Made by a program: the position numbers and the translations under genes. From Aphrocallistes beatrix (Eukaryota; Porifera; Hexactinellida; Sceptrulophora; Aphrocallistidae), in assembly GCA_963281255.1 (NCBI GenBank), contig OY725501.1:3821674-3885673 (forward strand): a DNA stretch of 64,000 nt, given 5' to 3'. Positions 20,761 to 29,776 of this stretch are shown here, piece after piece (within the stretch, counting starts at the first letter, position 1; each line of letters begins with the position of its first letter). The notes under the pieces are model-generated. The model was given only the letters and a program-made list of their open reading frames with translations. It searched no databases and was not told where the DNA came from.

Positions 20761-23205
20761 ATGCATCATCGTTCCTATCAATCGATTCTCCCCACACACA
20801 GCAAGCTGCTACAACAGCGATGGGATGAGACTTACTTCCAAGAACATCGACGACGCATTAAAACTGCCTTTCCCATTGTGTCAACTTCGGCGCCTAAAGT
20901 TCGCTCCCACGTAATGAACAAGCTAAAGAAGCAACAGCGAGAATCTGAGAGGATGGAGGTTGTACAGCGTGATAACCACGCTCTAATGGTGAACATGGAA
21001 AATATAATGACTAAGGGCGGATATGTCGATCACCAGAATAGCTACAACCATTGGAGTCTTAACTATAATAAACGAGCGAATGAGTTGCAGCGTATTCAGA
21101 CTGAGAATATCAAGATGCTGGGTCGGATCCAATCACGGGAGTCATATTATTCCGTTTCCGAATGGCTGAAGGATCGAACTGAGAAAGAGAGACTGCTGAA
21201 GATGATCTCCGCCCATCCGACACAGCGGACACATTCAGCTAGACTCTCAGCTAAGAAAAGAGATTCACAAGCCTTGCCTTCTCTATCCTCCCAGGTCAAC
21301 GAGAAAAGCAGCATTTTAGAAATCGAGGATTCGGATACGATAGCTTCATTGGAGAGAGACAAGGAACTCGCACTTAGAAAGATATCAAAGTTTTCCAAGA
21401 CCTGGCTACAAGAGATAAGGAGTCTCAGCAATCCCCCCGTTGGAGTTAAATTGGCCGTAGAGGCAACTTCTGTTATTTTCCCTCAAAACGCACAATCCCG
21501 CTTCTCTTCTCCTACGGCGCTCCAGGATTTCCTATCATTTGACAAAGAAAACATTCCTTCTTCACTGCTAGAAAAACTGAAACCCTATATCGACAATCCA
21601 GAACTCAACTCTGATAGGCTAAAAAAGGTGAGTTTGAGTATCTTCGGTATAATGGAGTGGGTGAGGGGGGTCTATCAGTATGGGATTATCACACATAAGC
21701 TGAAACAGTTGGGTGTTTACCCCAAACAGGAACCACCACAACAAAAACAATTTAAAGATATCCAATCTTCTCCCCCTCTCTTACCACCAACCAAGGAAAA
21801 GGGTGGCAAATTCAAAATAGAAGTTTCGGATTCGGATACGATAGATTCATTGGAGAGAGAAAAGGAAATTGAGTGGGAAATTGCAGTTAGAAGCATGTCA
21901 AAGGTTTCAAAGTCATCGCTAAAAGAGATGAAGAGTTATAGCAAACCGCCTGCGGGTATTATATTGGTCCTAGAGGCAACTTATATTCTATTCACTCACA
22001 ATGTAAAACCTTTCCCCTTCTTGAAGGAAGTTCAGGATTTCTTTTCGTTTGATAAAGAGAACATTCCTTCTTCAGTGCTAGAGAAGTTGAAACCCTACAT
22101 CGACAATCCAAACCTCAACTCTGATCATTTAAAAAAGTTGAGTCTTTGTAGTGTCGGTATAATGGAGTGGGTGAGGGGAGTCTATCAGTATGGGATTATC
22201 ACACATAAGCTGAAACAGTTGGGTGTTTATCCCAAACAGGAACCAACACAACAAGAACAATTGGAAGATATCCAATCCTCTCCCCCTCTCTTACCACCAA
22301 CCAAGGAAAAGGGTGGCAAATTCAAAATAGAAGTTTCGGATTCGGATACGATAGATTCATTAGAGAGAGAAAAGGAAATTTCAGTTAGAAAGATGTCGAA
22401 GATTACAAATGCCTCGATATCAGAGATTAAGAGTTTCAGCAATCCTCCCCCAGGCGTTGTACTAGTCGTAGAGGCAACTTCTATCCTATTCACTCACAAT
22501 GTTCAACCTTTCCCCTTTATAATGGAACTCCACAAATTCTTCTCATTTGACAAAGAGAACATTCCTTCTTCAGTGTTGGAGAAACTGAAACTCTACATCG
22601 ACAATCCATACCTCAACTCTGATAAGTTGAAAAGGGTAAGTTTCAGTATCGTCTGCCTGATGGAGTGGGTGAAGGGGGCCTATCAGTATGGGATTATCAC
22701 ACATAAGCTCAGACAGTTGGGTGTTTACCCCAAGCAGGAATCACCACAACAAGAACAATTGGAAGATCCCCAACCCTTGCCACGAACCAATAGCAAATTA
22801 AATATAGAAGTCACTGACTCGGATACGATAGATTCATTGGAGAGGGAAAAGGAAATTGCAGTTAGAAATATGTCAAAGATTTCAAAGAACTCGCTAACAG
22901 AGATTAAGAGTTTCAGCAAACCCCCTGCAGCAGTTAAATTGGTCCAAGATTCAACTTCTATTCTATTCACTCACAATGTTCAACCTTTCCCATTTTTGAA
23001 GGAACTCCAGGATTTCTTTTCGTTTGATAAAGAGAACATTTCCTTTTCAGTGCTAGAGAAGTTGAAACCCTACATCGACAATCCAGACCTCAAATCGGAT
23101 AGATTAAGCTGTGTCAGTCTCAGTATTGTCGGTGTAATGGAGTGGGTCAGGGGGGTCTATCAGTATGGGATTATCACACATAAGCTGAAACAGTTGGAGG
23201 GCTAA
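20761..23205 (+). CDS. CFAP97-domain protein fused to four dynein-stalk microtubule-binding domains
   Basis: An intronless 814-residue frame. Residues about 55-150 match the CFAP97/hemingway domain: a basic K-K-Q-x-R-E-S-E-R lead, R-D-N-x-x-L-x-x-x-M, I-M-x-x-G, then SLN...R-x-x-E-L-x-R-I-x-x-EN and a W-x-x-D-R-x-K-E closing motif. After a linker come four repeats (about 191-323, 357-493, 523-660, 685-812). Each has a short helix ending in a coiled-coil exit (EIKSFSxPP), then V-x-x-A-x-x-I-L-F, FDKENI, LEKLKPYIDNPxLxSDxL, EWVRGVYQYG and KLKQL. This order and spacing is that of the dynein heavy-chain stalk-tip microtubule-binding domain and its flanking helices. Two linkers are near copies (PPLLPPTKEKGGKFKIEV). 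No motor, ATPase or TM segment is present. CFAP97-domain proteins are axonemal, so I infer a microtubule-associated or cross-linking role in cilia or sperm. The start is the first ATG of the frame. Domain calls are by eye but the motif agreement is strong. Confidence 0.85.
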   Translation: MHHRSYQSILPTHSKLLQQRWDETYFQEHRRRIKTAFPIVSTSAPKVRSHVMNKLKKQQRESERMEVVQRDNHALMVNMENIMTKGGYVDHQNSYNHWSLNYNKRANELQRIQTENIKMLGRIQSRESYYSVSEWLKDRTEKERLLKMISAHPTQRTHSARLSAKKRDSQALPSLSSQVNEKSSILEIEDSDTIASLERDKELALRKISKFSKTWLQEIRSLSNPPVGVKLAVEATSVIFPQNAQSRFSSPTALQDFLSFDKENIPSSLLEKLKPYIDNPELNSDRLKKVSLSIFGIMEWVRGVYQYGIITHKLKQLGVYPKQEPPQQKQFKDIQSSPPLLPPTKEKGGKFKIEVSDSDTIDSLEREKEIEWEIAVRSMSKVSKSSLKEMKSYSKPPAGIILVLEATYILFTHNVKPFPFLKEVQDFFSFDKENIPSSVLEKLKPYIDNPNLNSDHLKKLSLCSVGIMEWVRGVYQYGIITHKLKQLGVYPKQEPTQQEQLEDIQSSPPLLPPTKEKGGKFKIEVSDSDTIDSLEREKEISVRKMSKITNASISEIKSFSNPPPGVVLVVEATSILFTHNVQPFPFIMELHKFFSFDKENIPSSVLEKLKLYIDNPYLNSDKLKRVSFSIVCLMEWVKGAYQYGIITHKLRQLGVYPKQESPQQEQLEDPQPLPRTNSKLNIEVTDSDTIDSLEREKEIAVRNMSKISKNSLTEIKSFSKPPAAVKLVQDSTSILFTHNVQPFPFLKELQDFFSFDKENISFSVLEKLKPYIDNPDLKSDRLSCVSLSIVGVMEWVRGVYQYGIITHKLKQLEG

Positions 23206-23362
23206 ACAGAGAGATGTCACTTCTGATACCATCCTTACTAATTAGATATTTTCGAACACACTATATTCGTTTTTTATTTATTTATTTCCTTATTTTTATG
23301 TAGCGTTATATTAGATTTCTCACTTACCTTTAGTATATTCTTATATACATTTTCATATATTA

Positions 23363-23499
23363 CAGTAGAACTCGGATAAGACGTACCCCTCCGGGAGGGG
23401 GGAAAAAGTACGTAATAACCGAGTTGATATTACATAGGAATCTAAATTTTAAATGGATTATTGTTCAGAGAAATGAAACGTACTAACCGAGTTCTACTG
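23363..23499. mobile_element. Tc1/mariner (pogo-like) MITE, TA flanks
   Basis: TA-CAGTAGAACTCGGATAAG at the left and the near complement AACCGAGTTCTACTG-TA at the right, 137 bp. Between the ends are a short GC-rich hairpin (CCCCTCCGGGAGGGG) and repeats of the 'gtacgtaataaccgag' motif. Non-coding. Confidence 0.75.
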
Positions 23500-23837
23500 T
23501 ATTTATATATATTCTTATGATAATGTGATATTATCTCTCCCTTTCTCACTGATTTATAACGAAACAGGCTTTTGTTAGAGTAAAATCCTAAAAATTGGGA
23601 CTGATAACTGTATCTAAAATTGTCAAAAAGAGGTCATGGATTGAATATACTTTTAAAGACCTGATTCGCTATGAAAACCTTCAGCTAAGTCATATGATAT
23701 GCACTCTCCTGCCCAATCAGCTGAAACATTTAGAACCCGACTCCTCGCAAACCATTAAGGACTAATTGTGAGTTGTATTCAGAGAGAAACTGGACAACTG
23801 CATATGTGATAACCTAGTTCCCTAAATCAGTTAGGAT

Positions 23838-23880
23838 TATATCATCAGAATCCCATTAAATCACTCCAGAATTCATATTT
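23838..23880 (+). promoter_or_regulatory. Conserved upstream block of CD225-like gene 1
   Basis: The words ATCATCAGAATC and ATTAAATCAC recur with similar spacing before genes 2 and 3 (25013-25040 and 25927-25970). No transcription factor can be named. Confidence 0.4.
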
Positions 23881-23931
23881 ATACGAAGTATGCAGATATT
23901 TTATGTGTTTGCTTGCAACGAACTTTCAAGG

Positions 23932-24567
23932 ATGTCCTATCAACCATTAAAAGAGGACGAGTTGGTACTTGGTATCCTCCAAACTTCCGATATCGCTGAA
24001 ACTCCTGAAACTGAAACGGAGGAGAAACGATCTCCAAGGCACTCCATATGTCTATCTCTCGTGCTAGCCGTGATTGCACATTGTTGTTGCATGGGACTAG
24101 GAATTATTCCTCTCATCATGGTCATATTTGCATATGTAAAGCGAGAAACTGGGAAATATGAAGATGCTAGACGCATAAACCAATATTCCAAGAGTGTTTC
24201 CACTTGTCTGATAATCTTCTTCATCCTTCTGCTCTCCTTTGCTTTCTTCTACTCCGTTAGCGTTGAGTTGCATAGTAAGAAATTTAGTCGTGGTTTGATA
24301 GCAAAACCCAATCCTGAAGACATGAGGTATCCTCCTACAGATTATATAGAGAATAGGTACTACACTGATGATGAAGATGATGGAGATTTGTATTATGAAG
24401 ATGATGAGGATGGAGATATGTATGCTGAAGATAATGAGGATGGAGATATGTATTATGGAGATGATGAGGAATATTCAGATAATGATGACCAATACCAGAT
24501 CCTGGATGAAGATATTATCGATGATGATGATCAGCTGACAGAACATCAAGATGAATACTATAATTAA
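23932..24567 (+). CDS. CD225/dispanin-like membrane protein 1, acidic tail
   Basis: The start is set at the ATG beginning MSYQPL because all paralogues in this window start there. An in-frame ATG 42 bases upstream is less likely. The protein has about 211 residues. Residues about 30-110 hold two hydrophobic segments separated by a conserved basic loop (AYVKRETGKYEDARR), with CCCMGLGIIPL in the first. This is the CD225/IFITM-type plan: Cys-rich membrane helix, proline/glycine kink, basic loop with G-x-Y-x-x-A-x-R, second helix. The C-terminal third is almost wholly D, E, Y, G and M, in imperfect 10-residue repeats (DEDGDMYxEDN). CD225 proteins sit in endosomal or plasma membranes, and some block virus entry in vertebrates. 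Function here is unknown. First of four tandem copies. Confidence 0.8.
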   Translation: MSYQPLKEDELVLGILQTSDIAETPETETEEKRSPRHSICLSLVLAVIAHCCCMGLGIIPLIMVIFAYVKRETGKYEDARRINQYSKSVSTCLIIFFILLLSFAFFYSVSVELHSKKFSRGLIAKPNPEDMRYPPTDYIENRYYTDDEDDGDLYYEDDEDGDMYAEDNEDGDMYYGDDEEYSDNDDQYQILDEDIIDDDDQLTEHQDEYYN

Positions 24568-24789
24568 GCATATTGTAACTTTAAAATTGATTTATTCTGA
24601 GTTTATTTCCCCCTATCATTATTATTCTTGAGTCTGTATGAATAAGAATTGGATTCCATCTCTCTTGTGTGAATTATTGAAGTCGGATATAATCAGATAT
24701 AATAACTTGTCTCGTTTGGTTTTGTTGTTATATCGTACAACAGTCACATCATATGTGAGCTTAATTTAGAATATCCAAATGGTGGTGCT

Positions 24790-24837
24790 ATTTATTAAAA
24801 AAAACAAAAAACATTAATCGAGTTTTAATAGCAAGGA
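24790..24837 (-). mobile_element. Helitron-like 5' terminus fragment
   Basis: Read on the minus strand from 24837 it is TCCTTGCTATTAAAACTCG continuing ATTAATG, nearly the same as the start of the element at 61690 and also preceded by A. Only the terminus can be recognised. Confidence 0.55.
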
Positions 24838-24964
24838 TGATAACTTCGCTTACAGACTGGAATCTCTTGTCAACCTAATGAAGTGAGTATTAATTTATAT
24901 TGTCTGGACTATGGATACATGTAAAAATTATAGAAGTTGAATTTCATAAATCCGTGATGATTTT

Positions 24965-25078
24965 GCTTGACACAAGACTCCTGTACATTTATCGAGTTTC
25001 CTAATGACATTAGATCATCAGAATCTATAATTAAATCACATATTTAAACTCATTAATTAAAACTAATGTATTCTGTCA
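24965..25078 (+). promoter_or_regulatory. Upstream region of CD225-like gene 2, shared with gene 3
   Basis: It is about 110 bases alignable to 25890-26003 before gene 3, including 'ttatcgagtttcctaatg', 'atcatcagaatct', 'atcacatatttaaactcatt' and 'aattaaaactaatgtattc'. The similarity probably reflects recent tandem duplication, with a TATTTAAA core possibly serving as a TATA-like element. Confidence 0.5.
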
Positions 25079-25087
25079 AATTTAATA

Positions 25088-25576
25088 ATGTTGAATCAAC
25101 CATTGAAAGGGAATGAGTTGGTACCTGAAACTGAAACGGAGGAGAAAAGATCTCCAAGGCACTCCATATGTCTATCTCTCGTGCTAGCCGTGATTGCACA
25201 TTGCTGTTGCATGGGACTAGGAATTATTCCTCTCATCATGGTCATGCTTGCATATGTGAAGCGAGAAACTGGGAAATATGAAGATGCTAGGCGCCTTAAC
25301 AAATACTCGAAAGATGTCTCTGCAGTTCTAGTCATCTTCTTCATAATTCTGCTCTGCTTTGCTTTCATCTATTTCGTTTGCATTGGGATACATAATGGGA
25401 AATCGCAGCAGAATGTGTTGGCACCAAATGATAGAGGGATGGCTCCTTTTGAGGATAGAATTGACGATGGATACCACACAGACGAGTATAGTGATTCGGT
25501 TGAAGGTATGTATGAGGAGGAATATTCGGATATCAATAACCAATACCAAACTTTTGGTGAAGACCAACCATATTAA
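25088..25576 (+). CDS. CD225/dispanin-like membrane protein 2
   Basis: 162 residues, the same plan as gene 1. An N-terminal cytosolic segment (MLNQPLKGNELV, then a run of T and E) is followed by SPRHSICLSLVLAVIAHCCC and GLGIIPLIMVMLAYVKRETGK, the G-K-Y-E-D-A-R-R loop, and a second hydrophobic segment. The acidic/Tyr tail is shorter (YSDSVEGMYEEEYSD). The membrane core is nearly identical to gene 1, while the tail has diverged strongly. The start is aligned with its paralogues, although the second residue is L rather than S. Confidence 0.8.
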   Translation: MLNQPLKGNELVPETETEEKRSPRHSICLSLVLAVIAHCCCMGLGIIPLIMVMLAYVKRETGKYEDARRLNKYSKDVSAVLVIFFIILLCFAFIYFVCIGIHNGKSQQNVLAPNDRGMAPFEDRIDDGYHTDEYSDSVEGMYEEEYSDINNQYQTFGEDQPY

Positions 25577-26012
25577 CAATGAGCTACTAGATGACTGAGA
25601 TGATTGTGTTTATTTGTTATAACTTTAATAATGATAAATTTAATTGTGGTAAATTGTTTTCTCTCATAGTTATGTGATATCCCTCTATAAACAAGTATTA
25701 ACATGTACGATAGCAACCAATGAGTTTAGAATGTATTACAGTTACTTGCAGCCGTGAAATATCTGTATCAGACGCCCTTTGGGCACCAAATAAAGTGAAA
25801 TAAAAATAGATTTTGCCTGAACTGTGCATACATTTGAAAATTTAAAATTATAAAGTCAGCTCAGCTGATAATCACGTGATGAGTTTGCTTGACACGAGAC
25901 AGATGCTTCAGTAACTTATCGAGTTTCCTAATGTCAAATCATCAGAATCTATTATTATATCACATATTTAAACTCATTAATTAAAACTAATGTATTCCTG
26001 CGGAATTTAATA
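25577..26012. other. Intergenic between CD225-like genes 2 and 3
   Basis: It contains a small piece (GACGCCCTTTGGGCACC, 25768-25784) like the GC-rich inverted word of the Helitron tails. It ends with the conserved promoter-like block 25890-26003. Confidence 0.4.
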
Positions 26013-26344
26013 ATGTCGAATCAACCATTGAAAGGGGACGAGTTGGTTCCTGAAACTCCTACAGAGGAGAAAAGATCTCCAAGGCACTCCATATGTCTAT
26101 CTCTCGTGCTAGCCGTGATTGCACATTGTTGTTACATGGGCTAGGAATTATTCCTGTCATCATGGTCATGCTTGCTTATGTGAAGCGAGAAACTGGGAAA
26201 TATGAAGATGCTAGGCGCCTTAACAAATACTCAGAAGATGTCTCTGCAGTTTCTCTAATCGTGTTTGCAATCTTCCTTTTTTGTGTTGTCCTCTACTTAA
26301 TATCTGCTTGTATTCTACATAAAGTGGCTTATTGCATTGGTTGA
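26013..26344 (+). pseudogene. CD225/dispanin-like copy 3, frameshifted
   Basis: It starts with ATG and matches genes 1 and 2 through the first membrane segment (MSNQPLKGDELV, then the SPRHSICLSLVLAVIAHCC block). One base is then missing from the 'catgggactagg' found in the paralogues ('catgggctagg' near 26136-26146), giving an immediate stop. The other frame carries on with the remaining core (AYVKRETGKYEDARRLNKYS and a second hydrophobic segment) and ends at 26344 without the acidic tail. Most simply a recent pseudogene. Confidence 0.85.
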
Positions 26345-27559
26345 AAATCTTTATTGAATAATAATGTATTCTGACTAGTTTCTATTTGTAATTGTTGTTT
26401 TCCTGTTTTCCATTCTTTGTAAACAAAAATATGAATAATACTTTTCTCTTAGTAAGGTAGAATATACTTTATTTATTTGTATTATAATTACGCGAGTCTG
26501 TTACATTTCAAAATTATCTGAGATTACCTGCTTCTCCACCAGTTTGAGCAGTTCTTAATGTTTACTAACTTTATTTTCTAATAAAATTGTTTGTTTGTCG
26601 CAAAGCGACCGATCCCATAGAGCTCTTATTCCTAGAAACATGACAGGCAATATAACCACATTCGCATTATGGAATTTGTTAGAGCTAATACTTGTATTAT
26701 CAAGTTTCAATAGTTCACTTTCTTCAAATGTATACTTTTCAGATTCAAAAGGGAAGTTAACTAATCTATATGATCTACGTAAGTACAAGTGCTTACAACA
26801 AATTCAATTAGTTATATCTTACACGTGGATGTAAGAGCTGTATAGTTGGTGATAGCTACTTTCAATAAAGTGGATAATTTGAGCTATCTATGCAATATCC
26901 TGTGTGTGTAGGTTGCATTCCTATCGGTACCATTCTCTCATATATATATGACAAATAGATTCAAAACTTGAATGAAACTAACAGAAACTTTGTCTGTGGT
27001 TATAGAAAGGATAATAGTTAAATGTTAGAATGAGGTCATTTGGGATAAAATATCCATTATTATAATATAAATTTGATGATCCCTATGGATAAGCTAGAAC
27101 CCACAAGTGACTAATCTTCAAGTATAAATTCAGTCTACACCGTACAGTATGTAGATTCTAGAGTTCATATCTTGTATATTTACAAATTTAATATCGTTAC
27201 CTAAGAGGGAAGTTAGAATTTTAGATATTTGGACTTATTCTTAACGTCCTTTGAAATATTTTTTATTTATTCAGTACTGCTTATTCCAATTATTCCAAAC
27301 CTACTGGAACAAATGGTAGCATTGTATTGGCTGAAATACTCTCTGTCCAGTTACTATATATATAGAACTGATTTAGTTAGAAATATAATAAGACCCATAA
27401 CGGTTCCAGCGATTTTTATTTAATTAATCCAGTGTTATCTTTCCCCTGGACATCTGATACATCTCGAGTGGTTCGAGACATCTGACACTAAAACCAGCAT
27501 TCCTAATTTAGAATTAAACAATCTTATTGATTTGTGTTTAGATACTGAATAGCATCAGG
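26345..27559. other. 1.2-kb intergenic region, no gene seen
   Basis: AT-rich. Small frames at 26595-26834 and 27229-27423 have no recognisable domain. 27430-27500 has two close copies of 'gacatctga' around 'ctcgagtggttcgag', a small inverted structure of unknown meaning. Confidence 0.4.
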
Positions 27560-28144
27560 ATGTCTTACAAGCCATTGAGAACGGAGACGATTATCTTAGC
27601 CAAAGAACCCTCAGATGTCCCAAAAGGCGCCCCACAACCAGTTCGTCTGCCCAAACACTCCATCTCGATATCCCTGGTCCTAGCCATCATTTCGTACTGC
27701 TGTTGCGTAGGCCTGGGCATAATCCCACTGATCATGGTTGTGTTTGCCTACGTGAAGCGAGAAACAGGCAAGCACCAAGAGGCGAAACGCCTAAGCAACT
27801 GCTCTCGTGTATTTTCCACCGTCCTTATAGTCCTCTCCATCATCCTAATAGTCGTGTTCGTAGCACATAGCATTGTCATGGCAGTCTATGGCAGGCAGTT
27901 GCAGCATAAGATGTCCAAACATGGACATCCCTATGGTAACGACATGGTCTACCCACCTGGTGATGACGTCATCTACCCACCATCTGATTATGTGGACTAT
28001 AAAGATGGAGATGTGTATAATTTGCCACGAGATGATATGGATGGACCGGAAGAACCCGAGAATTTGGGAGCAGATAACGTTGATTATGAGGTATACGACA
28101 TCCTGAATGATCTGACTGAGAATGAGGAGAATGGAGACGAGTAA
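27560..28144 (+). CDS. CD225/dispanin-like membrane protein 4
   Basis: 194 residues, with MSYKPLRTETIIL at the start. A proline-rich cytosolic lead is followed by LPKHSISISLVLAIISYCCC, GLGIIPLIMVVFAYVKRETGK, a basic loop (K-H-Q-E-A-K-R-L) and a second long hydrophobic segment. The tail after residue 115 is D/Y/P-rich with repeats of the D-x-V-x-Y-P-P type. The base composition is more GC-rich than in genes 1-3, and the membrane core is more distant from them, so it is an older branch of the family. Confidence 0.8.
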   Translation: MSYKPLRTETIILAKEPSDVPKGAPQPVRLPKHSISISLVLAIISYCCCVGLGIIPLIMVVFAYVKRETGKHQEAKRLSNCSRVFSTVLIVLSIILIVVFVAHSIVMAVYGRQLQHKMSKHGHPYGNDMVYPPGDDVIYPPSDYVDYKDGDVYNLPRDDMDGPEEPENLGADNVDYEVYDILNDLTENEENGDE

Positions 28145-29054
28145 AATTCTTCCCCCCCTCCCCCCCCGTGTGAAAAGTGTTTATTTGACTGAGTTTTGAC
28201 TCTTTTAGGCCTTTATATGTTATGTGGTATTCTCACCATTTATTTATGTTTTTATTGTGTAACTGATTCTTATACTTTTGTATGTATTCAGTTATAATGT
28301 GCTTACTGACACTATTCTGCATGAGTCAACTAATGAGATAATAACTATTTTGAGTTAATTTTAACGAATGTCCCGTTTTTCATGAAAGTTCTTCATTATA
28401 GTATCTCGGATTTTTGGATTCCATGTACAGTTAGGGTAGCTTATCATGAACATTCGTTTATTGTGAACTAACCTCCTGGTCACAATTTCAGTTTTTAGAT
28501 AGGATTTGTATTGAATCAAGTTCGCTTATTATGAAGTACTTAAGTATCTCTATCATGAACATATTTTTTGGTCCCCTGGTGGTTCACAATAAACGACCCT
28601 GACTGTATGATACTTTCCATTGCGTCTCGCCATGTCCCGCGAATTCAACGCTGCGTCCCGCTTTTATAATGTCTCAAGTTGGGATGAATGGACATTTGAA
28701 TGTCTCTCAACTGTCGTTGTACTAAATTCCAAAATCTCACGATTCATCACTTGGCATCAGGGGCGCCGAACTTTTCGAAATCCAAGGACAATTTCGGGAT
28801 TCCAGGGGGGGGGGCTCAGCCCTAAATTTTGTATTGCGTCGAGCCCCCCAGCCCCCTGGGTTCGTCGTCTATGCTTGCCACCACACGATTTAGTTAAATT
28901 ACAAGTTGAGAGGCTTACATCTGTCTTTTGCTATCTCATTCGACTAACGTATCCTGAAATATTAGTCCTAATGTTTCGACGAAATTTATTTACAGGAACT
29001 GTACCCTCGTGTAACACCTCCAATGAGTGAGAAGCAATTTCGTTTGCTCTACGT
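28145..29054. other. Intergenic; transposon remnants
   Basis: It holds the MITE at 28428-28605. Bases 28610-28690 ('tttccattgcgtctcgccatgtcccgcgaa') are repeated near 39840-39905 in intron 1 of the EXT1-like gene. The frame at 28620-29030 crosses these repeats and is not supported as a gene. Confidence 0.4.
28428..28605. mobile_element. Tc1/mariner (pogo-like) MITE, TA flanks
   Basis: Left TA-CAGTTAGGGTAGCTTATCATG and right AATAAACGACCCTGACTG-TA. Internal words CGTTTATTGTGAA and TTCACAATAAACG are complementary. 178 bp, non-coding. Confidence 0.7.
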
Positions 29055-29368
29055 CAGTGGCGGGCAACCTTAATCCTTAATCCCAAATCTGTCAGTTCTT
29101 GTTATGGTCACATCACCATGGCCGTAGCAAGAACTGACATTAGAAACCTATATGGAAGCAATGTAATAACTAAAATTATACTTATAAAAGCAAAAATAAC
29201 TACGAAAAATAAATTGAATCATTATATAATGATTATAGAAAATATATTGATATTCAGCATCAATTTCACACCAAATTATGCGGGCCCATTTTGTATTACA
29301 ATCACTAACACGCGGGCTCATAATAGAGTGTTTGAAAAGAGTCGCGGGCCCCAGGTTTCCCACCGCTG
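29055..29368. mobile_element. hAT-like non-autonomous element, 8-bp target duplication CTCTACGT
   Basis: The termini are CAGTGGCGGGCAACCT and GGTTTCCCACCGCTG. The exact 8-bp word CTCTACGT flanks both sides (29047-29054 and 29369-29376). The right-hand 80 bases recur, reversed, at 8031-8115. Non-coding. Confidence 0.88.
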
Positions 29369-29396
29369 CTCTACGTCTTGTTAGATTTATCATTTA

Positions 29397-29565
29397 CAGT
29401 CGACTCCGCTTAATAAGGTCACTGCTTAATCGGCCACTTTTGGCAGAACCGGAATAGCTCTCACACATAGAAGCTAATACAAACTATTTTTGGTTAATAG
29501 GGTTCTCCGCTTAATCGGGGCAAAAGTCCTCTGACCGATGTGTCCCTATTAAGCGGAGTCGACTG
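29397..29565. mobile_element. Tc1/mariner (pogo-like) MITE, TA flanks
   Basis: TA-CAGTCGACTCCGCTTAATAAG at left and CTATTAAGCGGAGTCGACTG-TA at right, an almost perfect inverted repeat of about 22 bp in 169 bp. The sub-terminal 'ctccgcttaatcgg' repeats the terminal motif. It lies about 0.2 kb upstream of the RRM gene. Confidence 0.85.
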
Positions 29566-29776
29566 TATTTGTTTCCCATTTCTTCGACTTGAGAAAATAT
29601 ATTCAATCAGCTAACTAATTAATTAGCTAAGTCATCCCGTTTCTATTTAAATATTAAAGTTATTTAGGTTCTATGAAACTCTATTTACCGTTCTATCGTT
29701 CTATCGTACGTTCGTTTAGCTAATCGAACGCATCGCGTTTCGCAGTTCGTGAAAATCTAACGGAAAGGACTTACAA

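Larger units (their letters stand above)
23206..23931. other. Intergenic between the fusion gene and the CD225 array
   Basis: Apart from the MITE at 23363-23499, nothing coding is seen. The last 100 bases carry a block ('atcatcagaatc', 'attaaatcac') also found before the next two CD225-like genes, and therefore probably promoter sequence. Confidence 0.4.
24568..25087. other. Intergenic with a Helitron-like 5' end
   Basis: Mostly AT-rich spacer after gene 1. 24965-25078 is a conserved promoter-like block shared with gene 3. The Helitron-like terminus at 24790-24837 is listed separately. I did not find a matching 3' hairpin. Confidence 0.4.

Noticed and set aside
24003-24020. Interferon-response-like GAAACTGAAAC words in CD225-like genes 1 and 2
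   Set aside because: They lie inside codons for an E-T-E-T stretch and are explained by the protein sequence.
28620-29030. 136-codon frame
   Set aside because: Crosses a poly-G tract and repeat words also present in EXT1 intron 1. No recognisable product.
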